A DNA stretch of 64,000 bases from contig JAAYEH010000311.1 of NCBI GenBank assembly GCA_012728855.1, positions 23,590 to 87,589 of the forward strand, read 5' to 3'. The stretch comes from Rhodopirellula sp. Lineage in GTDB: Bacteria; Planctomycetota; Planctomycetia; Pirellulales; Thermoguttaceae. Position 1 is the first letter of the stretch; each line of letters begins with the position of its first letter. The notes under the pieces were generated by a model. The model made no database searches, was not told where the DNA came from, and saw nothing but the letters and a program-made list of their open reading frames with translations. Below are positions 7,369 through 15,630 of this stretch, piece by piece. The position numbers and the translations under genes were made by a program.

Positions 7369-9492
7369 TCACCTTTGGTTGCCAGCATGGGGAATGGCGA
7401 GAAACCGGAACTCACCCAAATGACGCGGCAAGTTATACCACCACTGAAGGAGAGGTTCGGATTCTCCAGAAGGGAGCAAGCGGTGAGCAGGGCCAAGGCT
7501 GCGCGAGGGTGTGTTGGGAGAGAGGCTCGCCAAGGCATGATCCATCCCTGGCGGAGACGCAGCGGAGGCGGCCAGAACCAAGCCATCCAGCAGCACCGTC
7601 TCCCGCAACGGAAACGGCTTCGTCGGGCGGACGGCAGCGGCGAGTTGCCGCAGATCCGCGGCTTTTTCCCGGCAGAGGACGAGCACCGCGACCTCCGTGC
7701 CCGTCGGCCCCAATACCGGCAGAGCATGATCCTTTTGGGTGGGCGCCACGATTCCCGCAACCGGGACATCCTGAGAACCCGTTATCGGATAAAGGCGTTC
7801 GACCATGCCTTCGCTGCCGATCCAGAACAAATAGGCATATCTCGGCTCGTCCAGCGCGATGCGGAGCTGGACACTGTCGCCGGTGACCAGAGGGCCGGGC
7901 TGCTCGGTCAACCGCACTCGGCGGTCCGGGCTGCCTTCGCGGAAAACGTCGACCTCCCACTTCACCCCAACAGAGTCCGATTCCGAGCGACTGCCGATTC
8001 CTTGCCCGGAGGTTACGGCAACGCTGGCCGTTTGAGGTGCCGCGGGAGATTTACCGGCCACGGCCCACCAGCTAAAGCCGGCCAGGACAACCGCGGCGAT
8101 GCTCAACGCGAACATTGCCGGCCAACCCGAAACCGGTCCGACCGCGCCGGCCATTGCTTTTCCGGGAGTAACCGGAACTGCGTCTTCCCAGCCCATCGCC
8201 GCGCGGAGCGATACGGCCACCTCGCCGGCGGTTGCGTACCGAAACGATGGATTCTTCTGCAAGCATCGCGTGCAGACCATTTCCACCGCCGCGGGGATGT
8301 CCGGCCGGAATGTGTGTGGTGGCGGCGGCATCTCGTCGGAGAACAAGCGGGTGAGTGCCTCCAAGGGATGGGCCGCACGAAAGGGCGGATACCCGGTCAA
8401 CAGTGCATAGAGCAACGCGCCGAGGCCGTAGACGTCGGTCGCCGGACCGACCTGTCCCCATTGCGGGGCTGCCTGTTCCGGCGCCATGTACTGTGGAGTG
8501 CCGACGATCTCGCCGTCGACCGAGAGATCCGGTTGCTGGCCCTGGAAATGCTTTGCCAGACCGAAATCGGTGACCAACGGGCGGCCTTCGGCAGTCAACA
8601 GGACATTGCTCGGCTTCAGATCGCGATGAATGATTCCTTGTTGGTGAGTGTGCTGGATGGCGTCGGCCACGTCGGCCACGATGCGTGCGGCTTCGTCGAT
8701 CGGCAAAGGCCCCTCTCGCAGCCGCTGCTGGAGACTCTTTCCTTCGATGAGATCCATCACCAAGAAGTAACCGCCATCGGGACAGCGTCCCAGGCCATGG
8801 ACATCGACGATGCTCGGATGACGCAATCCCGCCACGGCGCGCGCCTCACGAAGAAATCGCCGCGCCTGCTCCCGGTTCAAGTCGGAGGGCTGCTTGAGGA
8901 TCTTCAACGCTACCGGCTTGCCCAAGCTCTTCTGGATCGCCCGAAACACCTCGCCCATCGCGCCGCTGCCCAGGCGCTCGTGGATTTCAAAATCGCTGAA
9001 CGGCAGAGGGGCCTCCGGGTCGGACACAGCCGGCCCGGCATCGAGGCGCGAGGCGGCGGTGGCCGGTGGTTCGGCCTGCGTGGGCCAATTGGCGTCGGGA
9101 TCGGTCAGGGCGTCGGCGAACCACTGGGCCACTTCGCGCTGGCGGGAGAGGGGGCCGTCGAGGTCGGGAAAACGTTCGGCGAAACTCGCCGCGTCGAAGG
9201 GCTCGTTTCGCGCCGAGCGAGCCCGGACCTCGCCGTAGACCAGATCGAGCCGCAACTCCCGATCGCCGGCCAATTCCGGCCAGGCTTCAAGATATTGCTC
9301 CGCCGGGATCGGGCACTCCGCACGCCAGCGATACGCCTGATCGATCAACAAGACGTCGGCGACTTCGCGGAGGGACAAAACGCCCTGGGCCTTGAGAAAG
9401 GATCGCACATCGGGCGGTCCCTCGACGGCTTGCCATGCGACGGCAAAACGGTCCGCGAGCGTTGAATCCGGCGAAACGTCGGGGAGGTTCAT
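7369..9492 (-). CDS. Transmembrane Ser/Thr protein kinase with DUF4384-like C-terminus
   Basis: A 707-residue eukaryotic-type kinase. The N-terminal 165 residues resemble the region that precedes planctomycete kinases. The kinase domain runs from about 168 to 435 with a glycine loop (LGSGAMGEVF), VALK lysine at about 197, HRDLKPSN at 289-296 and DFG at 309-311, so it looks active. One transmembrane helix (ALSIAAVVLAGFSWWAVAG) follows at about 456-476. The exported tail contains LFWIGSEGMVERLYP and GPTGTEVAVLVLCREK, resembling DUF4384. Its ATG overlaps the sigma factor stop (ATGA), so the two are translationally coupled. The likely role is membrane signalling that controls, or is controlled by, the sigma factor. 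Confidence 0.92.
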   Translation of the reverse strand: MNLPDVSPDSTLADRFAVAWQAVEGPPDVRSFLKAQGVLSLREVADVLLIDQAYRWRAECPIPAEQYLEAWPELAGDRELRLDLVYGEVRARSARNEPFDAASFAERFPDLDGPLSRQREVAQWFADALTDPDANWPTQAEPPATAASRLDAGPAVSDPEAPLPFSDFEIHERLGSGAMGEVFRAIQKSLGKPVALKILKQPSDLNREQARRFLREARAVAGLRHPSIVDVHGLGRCPDGGYFLVMDLIEGKSLQQRLREGPLPIDEAARIVADVADAIQHTHQQGIIHRDLKPSNVLLTAEGRPLVTDFGLAKHFQGQQPDLSVDGEIVGTPQYMAPEQAAPQWGQVGPATDVYGLGALLYALLTGYPPFRAAHPLEALTRLFSDEMPPPPHTFRPDIPAAVEMVCTRCLQKNPSFRYATAGEVAVSLRAAMGWEDAVPVTPGKAMAGAVGPVSGWPAMFALSIAAVVLAGFSWWAVAGKSPAAPQTASVAVTSGQGIGSRSESDSVGVKWEVDVFREGSPDRRVRLTEQPGPLVTGDSVQLRIALDEPRYAYLFWIGSEGMVERLYPITGSQDVPVAGIVAPTQKDHALPVLGPTGTEVAVLVLCREKAADLRQLAAAVRPTKPFPLRETVLLDGLVLAASAASPPGMDHALASLSPNTPSRSLGPAHRLLPSGESEPLLQWWYNLPRHLGEFRFLAIPHAGNQR

Positions 9493-10082
9493 TGCAGATC
9501 CTCCAGACCGAGTTCCTCGGCCACCCGTGCCAACGCCCGCTCGTACTGTTTACGGACCGCTTCCGGTCCGGATGCCTCGCCCAATTCTTGCGCGATCTCG
9601 GCCCAGGTCTTCTTCTGCTGCCGCAATCCCAGGATCCGGTTGGGACGGTCCCCCAGTCGCCGCTTGATCTCGTCGAGCAGTTCCGCGTTGGCGACCAACT
9701 CGCTCGGTGTGGCGTCGGAAGCTGCACTTTCCACGCAATGGGTGTGATCCGAGGAGATGTTGCGACGGACGTCGCGTCGCTGGGCCGTCCAGTGGCGGGC
9801 CAGATCGGCCACGCGGCCACGGACGATCTTCTTCAACAGCCCGACCAACTCCTCCGACCGCTGGATCTCGTATTTGCCGGACCAGAGGCCGACGAGAAAC
9901 CGCATCATCACCGACTGGCAGACGTCGCTTTCACTGACGATCTGGCGCAGGCGGGCATCGAGCAGCAGAAAGCGGATCTCGCGACGAACCGCGTCCTGAT
10001 ACTGTCCGAGAAACTCCTCGACCGCGGCCGCATCGCCGCCGCGCACGCGCTCGATCAATTCGGAGAATGTCGACGGATTCAT
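9489..10082 (-). CDS. ECF-type RNA polymerase sigma factor
   Basis: A 197-residue sigma-70-family protein of the extracytoplasmic type. Region 2 is visible as YQDAVRREIRFLLLDARLRQIVSESDVCQSVMMRF and region 4 as ILGLRQQKKTWAEIAQELGEASGPEAVRKQYERAL. The last segment is the DNA-binding helix-turn-helix. The ATG at 10082 was chosen because sigma region 2 begins right after it; the longer open frame upstream is low-complexity. It is coupled by a 4 nt overlap to the Ser/Thr kinase, a pairing typical of planctomycetes in which phosphorylation may replace an anti-sigma factor. Confidence 0.9.
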   Translation of the reverse strand: MNPSTFSELIERVRGGDAAAVEEFLGQYQDAVRREIRFLLLDARLRQIVSESDVCQSVMMRFLVGLWSGKYEIQRSEELVGLLKKIVRGRVADLARHWTAQRRDVRRNISSDHTHCVESAASDATPSELVANAELLDEIKRRLGDRPNRILGLRQQKKTWAEIAQELGEASGPEAVRKQYERALARVAEELGLEDLQ

Positions 10083-10356
10083 CGTGCGCCGCGTTGGAGA
10101 AAAGTCTTCAAAGACCGCCGTACAGCCAAAACCGCCCTGCCGCCTCGAGGCCGGCCCTCTCGGTGGATTGCTGCGTCTTGCGAGCATTCTACTTGGCCCC
10201 AGCGACTTGGCAAACCCCGAGGCCCCCGGACGGCGGGCTTGTGCGGCGATCGACACCATAGTGGACCTTTCTCCCGTTCGTCAGACTCTCCGGCCCGACA
10301 CGGCGCTAGGGGCCTTCGTCCGCAACTTCTACGCGCCGTGCGCGCATGTCTGGCTC

Positions 10357-10449
10357 GTTTAACCGCAACGGCCAACAGCCTGCGCGGGGGGCGGCGAGAA
10401 AACCCGCCTCGGCACATCCCGCGCAGGCCGTTGGCCGTTGCGGTTAAAC
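10357..10449. repeat. Family D inverted repeat, complete copy
   Basis: GTTTAACCGCAACGGCCAAC begins the left arm, and the right arm ends GTTGGCCGTTGCGGTTAAAC (10430-10449). The inner sequence also pairs (CCTGCGCG, GGCGGG/CCCGCC). It fills the gap between the caspase-like gene and the sigma factor gene. The half copy at 385-444 matches the right arm best. Confidence 0.85.
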
Positions 10450-10477
10450 TTGTTGGGTTGCGGCTCAACGGTGTTTG

Positions 10478-10499
10478 GGTCAGGCTGGAAAGCCTGACC
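10478..10499. repeat. Family F short palindrome, copy 1
   Basis: GGTCAGGCTGGAAAGCCTGACC is a 22 nt near-perfect hairpin. A related palindrome with the same TCA.GCTTTC.AGCCTGA core is at 14137-14164. This copy lies 38 nt after the caspase gene stop on the minus strand and may stabilise or end its transcript. Confidence 0.6.
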
Positions 10500-10537
10500 T
10501 ACACCGAACCACCGCGAAACAGCAGCCGCGCTGCTTA

Positions 10538-12775
10538 CTATTTCGATGTTGCGTCCCACCGCAGCACCGCGGAGAACCATGAATCGTCGTACAGCTTCTG
10601 CGGACGCTGGCGGCGGCTGCCGCGTGTCTGAAAATACATCTGCTCGAGAAACAGTTCATCGAGTATTGGTCCACCGTCCGCCGAGCGAGTCCGCGGCAGA
10701 CGCGATTGGGCAAGGCGATGAAATTCGTTGGGTTCGCGGGTGGCAAGCAGTATCGCATAGTGCGTTCCGGACGGAGGCGTACAGCGGTAGGGGTCGCTGA
10801 TCCGCGTCGCGCCGGCAGCCAGTCGCTGCTCGTCGATCAGCCCGTCGCCTGCCTGGTAGGGGAGCACCACCTGGATCTCCATGTCGGGATCGACAACAAG
10901 CACGGTCACGTAGGCCGGTTTTCCCGCCGCTTCGCCGTTGGCGGCCTCCAAGGCGAACAGATCGTCCTCGCGCATGACCAACGAGCCGGTTGCATCCGAC
11001 CGCCACGGTTCCGTGTGGCGGATCTGCAGCGCATCGTCCAACTCCACGGAGAGCAGACGCAGATCGACCCGGAGATCCGAGCTGCGCCGAGCGGCCTGGC
11101 TGGCGGCAACGCGGATCAGGTTTCTCGCCCGAGCGATCCGACGGAGGTAATCGGCAATTTGCTCGGCTGCATCGACCGGACCCCGTAGATCGATCGGTCC
11201 CCATCCACCGCAGAGCGATTCGGGCACATCTCCCCGCGTTCGGCCGACACGCTGAGAAAGTGAAGCGATACCGATCGCCGGAAAGACGGCCGCATACGAC
11301 CCGTCGAACCGGATTACCACGTCACAGGCTTCGTTTTCTCCGGTCCAGCGAAGCCATTGCGATTCGTCCAGACTCTTGGCCGATTCGATCCCTGCGCGGA
11401 TCGCTTCAGGAACCCCGGGCTCTCGGGGCAACAGCGGCGGACCGTCGCTCTCGTTTCCGGTCGCGCGGACCACTCGCACCCGCATCGAGAAATCGCCATG
11501 CTGATGGAATCGCTCCACGGCATATCCCTGGCGAAACGAGAAAGGAAGCGTCTGAGCGATTCTCTCTTGCCGCTGATCGTCCCAACGAAAAACCCTCCCT
11601 TCGGCCGTCGCGCCTTCGACCTTGTCGATTTCGAGCCAGCCGAGCGAGGTCTTTTGCAGTCCCGTTTTGCCGCCGGCGATCCAGTCGATCTGCTCCGGAT
11701 TCTCGTACAGCTCAAAAAGCGAACCGGAGGTGATGCCAAACAGGCTTCCGGCGATCAGATTGGCGCGGCTGCGATCGTTGCCTGCCGGCTCGACACGCCA
11801 ATAGGGTTTTCGGTCATAGGCTTCATCCACCCCGAGCACCGCGCCGCGAACCGTATCTTGGTTTCCCTCCAATTGCGGCGTTGGCGACTGAACAACCGCC
11901 TCTTGCCGGTAGCGGCCAATGACCGCGCTTCGCAACAGCTCGTAGGAGAGCGATGAGAGCGACGGCTGCTCGGCAAGCACGCGTGTGAGGAACCGCGTCA
12001 ACAGACCGTGGCTACCGTCGCCGTCCCGATACTCCGGCTCCACCTCATTGGCGCGGCATGCGGAGAGGAAGACAACGTCGTCCGGCAGATGTTTCCGGAC
12101 AATCCGGCGCTGAGCCCCGGATACCGGCAAGGCGGGCGAGAGACCGCGGTCGAGCTTGCGGATCTTCGTCGCCCCGCGGACGCCGGTGCCGGAATGGCAG
12201 CAATCGAGCACAACCCAGACTCGCGACGGCGCCGCGGTGCGGATTTGCTCGAAAAGGCGATTCAGTTCGTCGTCGCGAATGTCCTCGTCCCCCCCCTGCT
12301 GTTGAGCATCATAGGGAACAAGCGTTTCATCCAAGCCATCTTCCTCGTCGCAGTCGGGGTGCCCCTCTGGTTGGTCAGGCATCTGGGATCCGTGACCGGA
12401 GAAATGGAATACTACTTGCGAAGGAACTATGGACACCATTGAGTGGGCATGCGCTCGTTCAGCGAGGCTGACCAATTCCTCTCGAATCCGCTGGCTGGTG
12501 GCCTGCCGGTCGGCGAGCGTTACGATGTCCTCCGACTGGAACTGGAACCGCTCGATCAGGAGTTGGCGCATCGCCCGCACATCGTTGACTGCCCCGTCCA
12601 ACTGTTTTGCCGGTCCGAGGTTCGGGTATTGCCCTACCCCCACCAGCAGCGCAACCCGTGCCGAAGGTTCCACTGGACGAGTGCGATCAGCCACCACGGT
12701 GGCGGGCGGCATGAGGCCGGCAAAGAGAATCAAGGCCGGCACGACATACGCTTCCGATTTGCGTCTTCCGCCCAT
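10538..12775 (-). CDS. Secreted caspase-like (C14) protein with DUF4384-like C-terminus
   Basis: A 745-residue protein with an N-terminal export signal (hydrophobic stretch at about 10-28). The caspase fold spans about 38-290, starting ARVALLVGVGQYPN. The catalytic pair is His128 in FSGHGSQ and Cys193 in DCCHSG, and acidic residues D/E line the 140-170 segment as in metacaspases that prefer basic P1 residues. The C-terminal third includes VTVLVVDPDMEIQVVLPY and PSGTHYAILLATREP, resembling the DUF4384 tail of the kinase encoded downstream. The ATG at 12775 is preceded by GGAGGT. Together with the sigma factor and kinase on the same strand this looks like an envelope signalling or regulated proteolysis module; its trigger and targets are unknown. 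Confidence 0.88.
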   Translation of the reverse strand: MGGRRKSEAYVVPALILFAGLMPPATVVADRTRPVEPSARVALLVGVGQYPNLGPAKQLDGAVNDVRAMRQLLIERFQFQSEDIVTLADRQATSQRIREELVSLAERAHAHSMVSIVPSQVVFHFSGHGSQMPDQPEGHPDCDEEDGLDETLVPYDAQQQGGDEDIRDDELNRLFEQIRTAAPSRVWVVLDCCHSGTGVRGATKIRKLDRGLSPALPVSGAQRRIVRKHLPDDVVFLSACRANEVEPEYRDGDGSHGLLTRFLTRVLAEQPSLSSLSYELLRSAVIGRYRQEAVVQSPTPQLEGNQDTVRGAVLGVDEAYDRKPYWRVEPAGNDRSRANLIAGSLFGITSGSLFELYENPEQIDWIAGGKTGLQKTSLGWLEIDKVEGATAEGRVFRWDDQRQERIAQTLPFSFRQGYAVERFHQHGDFSMRVRVVRATGNESDGPPLLPREPGVPEAIRAGIESAKSLDESQWLRWTGENEACDVVIRFDGSYAAVFPAIGIASLSQRVGRTRGDVPESLCGGWGPIDLRGPVDAAEQIADYLRRIARARNLIRVAASQAARRSSDLRVDLRLLSVELDDALQIRHTEPWRSDATGSLVMREDDLFALEAANGEAAGKPAYVTVLVVDPDMEIQVVLPYQAGDGLIDEQRLAAGATRISDPYRCTPPSGTHYAILLATREPNEFHRLAQSRLPRTRSADGGPILDELFLEQMYFQTRGSRRQRPQKLYDDSWFSAVLRWDATSK

Positions 12776-12882
12776 GCCTGACCTCCCGAACCTGTCGACT
12801 CGCCTTGTGTGGCCCCCACCCGTTTTATCGTAGTCGAGCCTGGAAGCGGACACCGCCAAGACGCGAAAGGCACAGAGATGGC

Positions 12883-12987
12883 TCAGATTCCAAAACGGCG
12901 GCGGAATCGTTGGGACCGATGCCGAGCGTACCAGTGCCGCTTGGCGGGGGTGCCGGTGTGGCGTCGTTTGCGTCGTCCGTCTGGCAT
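12883..12987 (-). CDS. 34-residue very basic small protein
   Basis: ATG at 12987 follows a strong GGAAGGAGC site at 6 nt spacing. The product begins MPDGRRKRRHTGTPAKRHWY and ends RFRRRFGI, with over a third Arg, Lys or His. It lies 107 nt upstream of the caspase gene on the same strand. The composition suggests nucleic-acid binding (ribosome- or RNA-associated), in the style of bTHX and other tiny basic proteins, but no family is recognised. Codon bias to CGC/CGN alone could arise by chance in GC-rich DNA; the ribosome-binding site is the main support. Confidence 0.45.
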   Translation of the reverse strand: MPDGRRKRRHTGTPAKRHWYARHRSQRFRRRFGI

Positions 12988-13073
12988 GACAAGCTCCTTC
13001 CACCGAGCAGGTCGAATCGCATGTCTCTACCTTTCTCATGACCGGACGGCCGCAGATCCCGACCTCCTTGGGT

Positions 13074-14084
13074 CTATGCGTTTTGCTGTTCTTGCACCGG
13101 ACCGAAATGCTCGCCCCACTCGGCCGCCAGCTTCTTGCCCAATTCAAGCAATTGCCGCTGCTCGTCGTCGGAAAGCGGTTGGAAGTTTTTCACCATCTCG
13201 ACGTTGTGACGGATCTGTTCGGCGCTATGGACCCCCAGATCGGCCGTGGCGACTCCGGGCAAACTCAACGCATAGCGCAGCGCGGCCGGCACGTGCTCCT
13301 CACCGATTTGCGGACCCTTGACGACCTTATAGTTCATGCCCGTCACGCCGCCGTACACCTTCATGGCCACAATCCCGACATTGTGCTTTCGGGCCGCCGG
13401 CAACACGCGTTCCTCAAAGTTGTAGGTATGACGGTCGACCGGATTGACGGCCACCAGCAGCACGTCCACCTCGCCGCTCTCGATAAACTCCGGAAAACGC
13501 GAAGGGATATTGTGGCCGGAAATACCGACGAATCGGCACTTGCCGGCTTGTTTCTGCTTGAGCAGCCAGGTGAAGACGCCTTCGGGATCCATCGCGCCTT
13601 TGATATCGAGGTTGCCCAGGCCGTGGTAGTAGAGCAGGTCGATGCACTCGGTCTTGAGGTGCCGGATCGATTGAGCCAGCGATCGTTCGGCCTCCTCGAT
13701 CGTATTGGCGAAGACCTTGGTGGAGAGAAAGACATCTTTGCGGCGCTTGCCCAGGGCGAGCCCCACGCCCTCCTGGGAATTGTTGTATCGCTCGGATGTG
13801 TCAACTGCATTGACCCCCTCGTCCAGCGCGATGTTGACCAACTCGGCGATCTTCGGCGGCGGAAAACTGCCGCAGGGGGCCGTTCCTAAGGTGAACAACG
13901 TGACGGGTACGTTCGTCCGACCCAGCACGCGGCGCGGAATTCCGTCAGGGATCCCGGACGTGGTCGGCTCAGCCGACGCCATCGTGGCCATCGCCGGCGT
14001 CCCTAGAACGACCGCCGTGGCAGTCTGTCCCGTGCGGCGGACAAAGGATCGGCGCGAGAAAATGCCTCTGTTGGATTCAGTCAC
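13074..14084 (-). CDS. Tat-exported aldo/keto reductase
   Basis: A 336-residue NADPH-dependent aldo/keto reductase family member. A twin-arginine signal (SRRSFVRR, then a hydrophobic stretch to ASA) precedes the barrel. The catalytic tetrad region is visible: D in NAVDTSERYN with its Tyr, K in FLSTKVF, and H in LLYYHGLG. Planctomycetes export many such proteins, probably folded with cofactor. The start is GTG at 14084 because GCGGAGG lies 7-8 nt upstream and the Tat motif follows at once; the longer frame to 14129 has no such signal. The gene lies downstream of a ceramidase-like gene on the same strand. Substrate unknown. Confidence 0.88.
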   Translation of the reverse strand: MTESNRGIFSRRSFVRRTGQTATAVVLGTPAMATMASAEPTTSGIPDGIPRRVLGRTNVPVTLFTLGTAPCGSFPPPKIAELVNIALDEGVNAVDTSERYNNSQEGVGLALGKRRKDVFLSTKVFANTIEEAERSLAQSIRHLKTECIDLLYYHGLGNLDIKGAMDPEGVFTWLLKQKQAGKCRFVGISGHNIPSRFPEFIESGEVDVLLVAVNPVDRHTYNFEERVLPAARKHNVGIVAMKVYGGVTGMNYKVVKGPQIGEEHVPAALRYALSLPGVATADLGVHSAEQIRHNVEMVKNFQPLSDDEQRQLLELGKKLAAEWGEHFGPVQEQQNA

Positions 14085-14136
14085 AGTAAAGCCTCCGCAT
14101 AGGGGTAGGTTTGTATTGCTTGTCGACACGCGGCTT

Positions 14137-14164
14137 GTACGTCACGCTTTCTAGCCTGACGTAC
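14137..14164. repeat. Family F short palindrome, copy 2
   Basis: GTACGTCACGCTTTCTAGCC and the following TGACGTAC form an imperfect palindrome with the same core as 10478-10499. It lies between the ceramidase-like gene and the aldo/keto reductase start. Confidence 0.5.
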
Positions 14165-14207
14165 TCTGAGAATTCTAAGGGAGAGCCTCCCCGCCGTCCA
14201 TCGGCGG

Positions 14208-15476
14208 CTACTTCGAGCCTTCCGCAGACGGCTTGGCTGAAGTGTTCCCCAACCTGTTATGCAGTTCGTGGACTTTACCGACGATGCGTTCTTCCAGCGT
14301 CGGTTTCCAGGGGCAGCACTGGGCCTCGTAGCCACCCTCTTCGAGAACGCGGGCGCTGGCGATATAGTCGTCATAGGAATTGGAGTAGCCCGCGACCCAG
14401 ATGGCGGGGCCGCCTTCTTCGGCGAGTTCGCGTTTCAAACGCAAGGCGTAGTCCACTACGACTTCTTGTCCCAACGCCACAATCGCCAACCCATCGCCGA
14501 AGCGAATGATCTGGACGGGATAGGCGCAGTCGGGACGATTCGGCGTGGCCGATTCCAGATTGACCATTTCCAACACGCAACGGAGCGGACCGGCAAGCGG
14601 TCGCTGATGCAGCGGGGTGCGTTGTCCAACTTCCAACGCCGCTTCCACCGCTGTGGCCAGCGAACGGCCGTGCTTCTTGGCGTAGTCGAGTTCGCTGCGG
14701 GGGTAGGGATTCTGGTCCGCGCTGCAGCCCATCAGGAACATCGCGGTGGCACCGGGATGATCCTTCTCGAAGTATTCCTGCGCGTAGCCGGCGTAGTCGC
14801 CAAGCCAACGGAGGAAGCCCATCGTGGTGTTGTGGCAGGTGTAGCCGAACAACATGGCGCGAAGTTCACCGCCGGCGCCGGCAACGCGGAGAACGGGCAC
14901 CGTATGATCGACCGGCCCATCGGGATTGGGATGGTTGCGGTAACCGTTCGCGGTCGGAGTGCGGCGATTCATGGCAAACCCGCAGCGGGCCCGGCAGTAC
15001 GAAAGCGATGCCGGTTGAATCTGCTCGATCGCTTTGCCCACCAGATCGACCAGCGTCACCGTCAGCGAGTCGAAATAATCCTTGGCTTCATCGCGCCCGT
15101 AGGCGGGCCCGCAATGCGTGTGCGACGCGTTCATCAGCAGCGCCTCCGGCGGCAACTGATACTTCTGCTCGACCTGCTCGGCAACGGCGGTCCGCAGCCG
15201 ATCGATCACTCCAATGAGATCCATCGAGAGGATCACGACGCGGTTGCCATCGGCGTCTTCAATAGCCAGCGCCTTGGCGAAAAGATCCTGCTCGGTTCCT
15301 TCGGCCGGATCCTTTCTCCCCGCGTACCCGGCCATCCGCAGCGGGATCTGGGGCGTAATCACGGCAGACGCCACACCGGCCTTCCACGGCGGCGCGGCAG
15401 CTTGATCCTCGGCGGCACGGGCTGACACGGCCGGAAGCACCGCCAACAACAAACAGAGTGCGAGGTTTCTCATCAT
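14208..15476 (-). CDS. Neutral/alkaline ceramidase-like secreted hydrolase
   Basis: A 422-residue protein with a Sec signal (LALCLLLAVLPAVSARA). The start of the mature part, WKAGVASAVITP, then MAGYAGR and LFAKALAIED, is characteristic of the neutral/alkaline non-lysosomal ceramidase N-terminal domain. MNASHTHCGP supplies the conserved histidines that bind zinc, and CHNTTMG and a GCSADQNP segment fit the active-site region. True ceramidases are longer (about 650 or more) with a C-terminal Ig-like domain; planctomycete members often have only the catalytic domain, so an amide or ester bond other than in ceramide may be cleaved. ATG at 15476 with AGGAGA upstream. Confidence 0.85.
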   Translation of the reverse strand: MMRNLALCLLLAVLPAVSARAAEDQAAAPPWKAGVASAVITPQIPLRMAGYAGRKDPAEGTEQDLFAKALAIEDADGNRVVILSMDLIGVIDRLRTAVAEQVEQKYQLPPEALLMNASHTHCGPAYGRDEAKDYFDSLTVTLVDLVGKAIEQIQPASLSYCRARCGFAMNRRTPTANGYRNHPNPDGPVDHTVPVLRVAGAGGELRAMLFGYTCHNTTMGFLRWLGDYAGYAQEYFEKDHPGATAMFLMGCSADQNPYPRSELDYAKKHGRSLATAVEAALEVGQRTPLHQRPLAGPLRCVLEMVNLESATPNRPDCAYPVQIIRFGDGLAIVALGQEVVVDYALRLKRELAEEGGPAIWVAGYSNSYDDYIASARVLEEGGYEAQCCPWKPTLEERIVGKVHELHNRLGNTSAKPSAEGSK

Positions 15477-15525
15477 CGTCTCTCCTGTGGCTTTCTCGTT
15501 AACGATCAGGGTGGCGGGAGCGGTC

Positions 15526-15630
15526 TGAGAGGCTGTCCGGAAACGGGGACAGGCACCCTACATCTTGTACAAGGACGCGACCGAAAACACAACATCCGGG
15601 AGCCAGTCCCCGTTTCCGGACAGCCTCTCA
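15526..15630. repeat. Family B inverted repeat, copy 1
   Basis: The arms TGAGAGGCTGTCCGGAAACG (left, extending with GGGACAGGCACC) and its complement on the right (GGAGCCAGTCCCC..CTCTCA) enclose about 45 nt. The right arm begins exactly at the TGA stop of the neighbouring minus-strand gene, so the stop codon is part of the repeat. A diverged copy lies at 54732-54827. Confidence 0.88.

Noticed and set aside
7375..9465. 696-codon plus-strand frame
   Set aside because: Exact antisense of the Ser/Thr kinase gene; no domain or ribosome-binding site.
12776..13147. Longer N-terminus for the caspase-like protein
   Set aside because: The upstream frame overlaps the aldo/keto reductase end and the small basic ORF, is low-complexity, and the ATG at 12775 has both a ribosome-binding site and an export signal.
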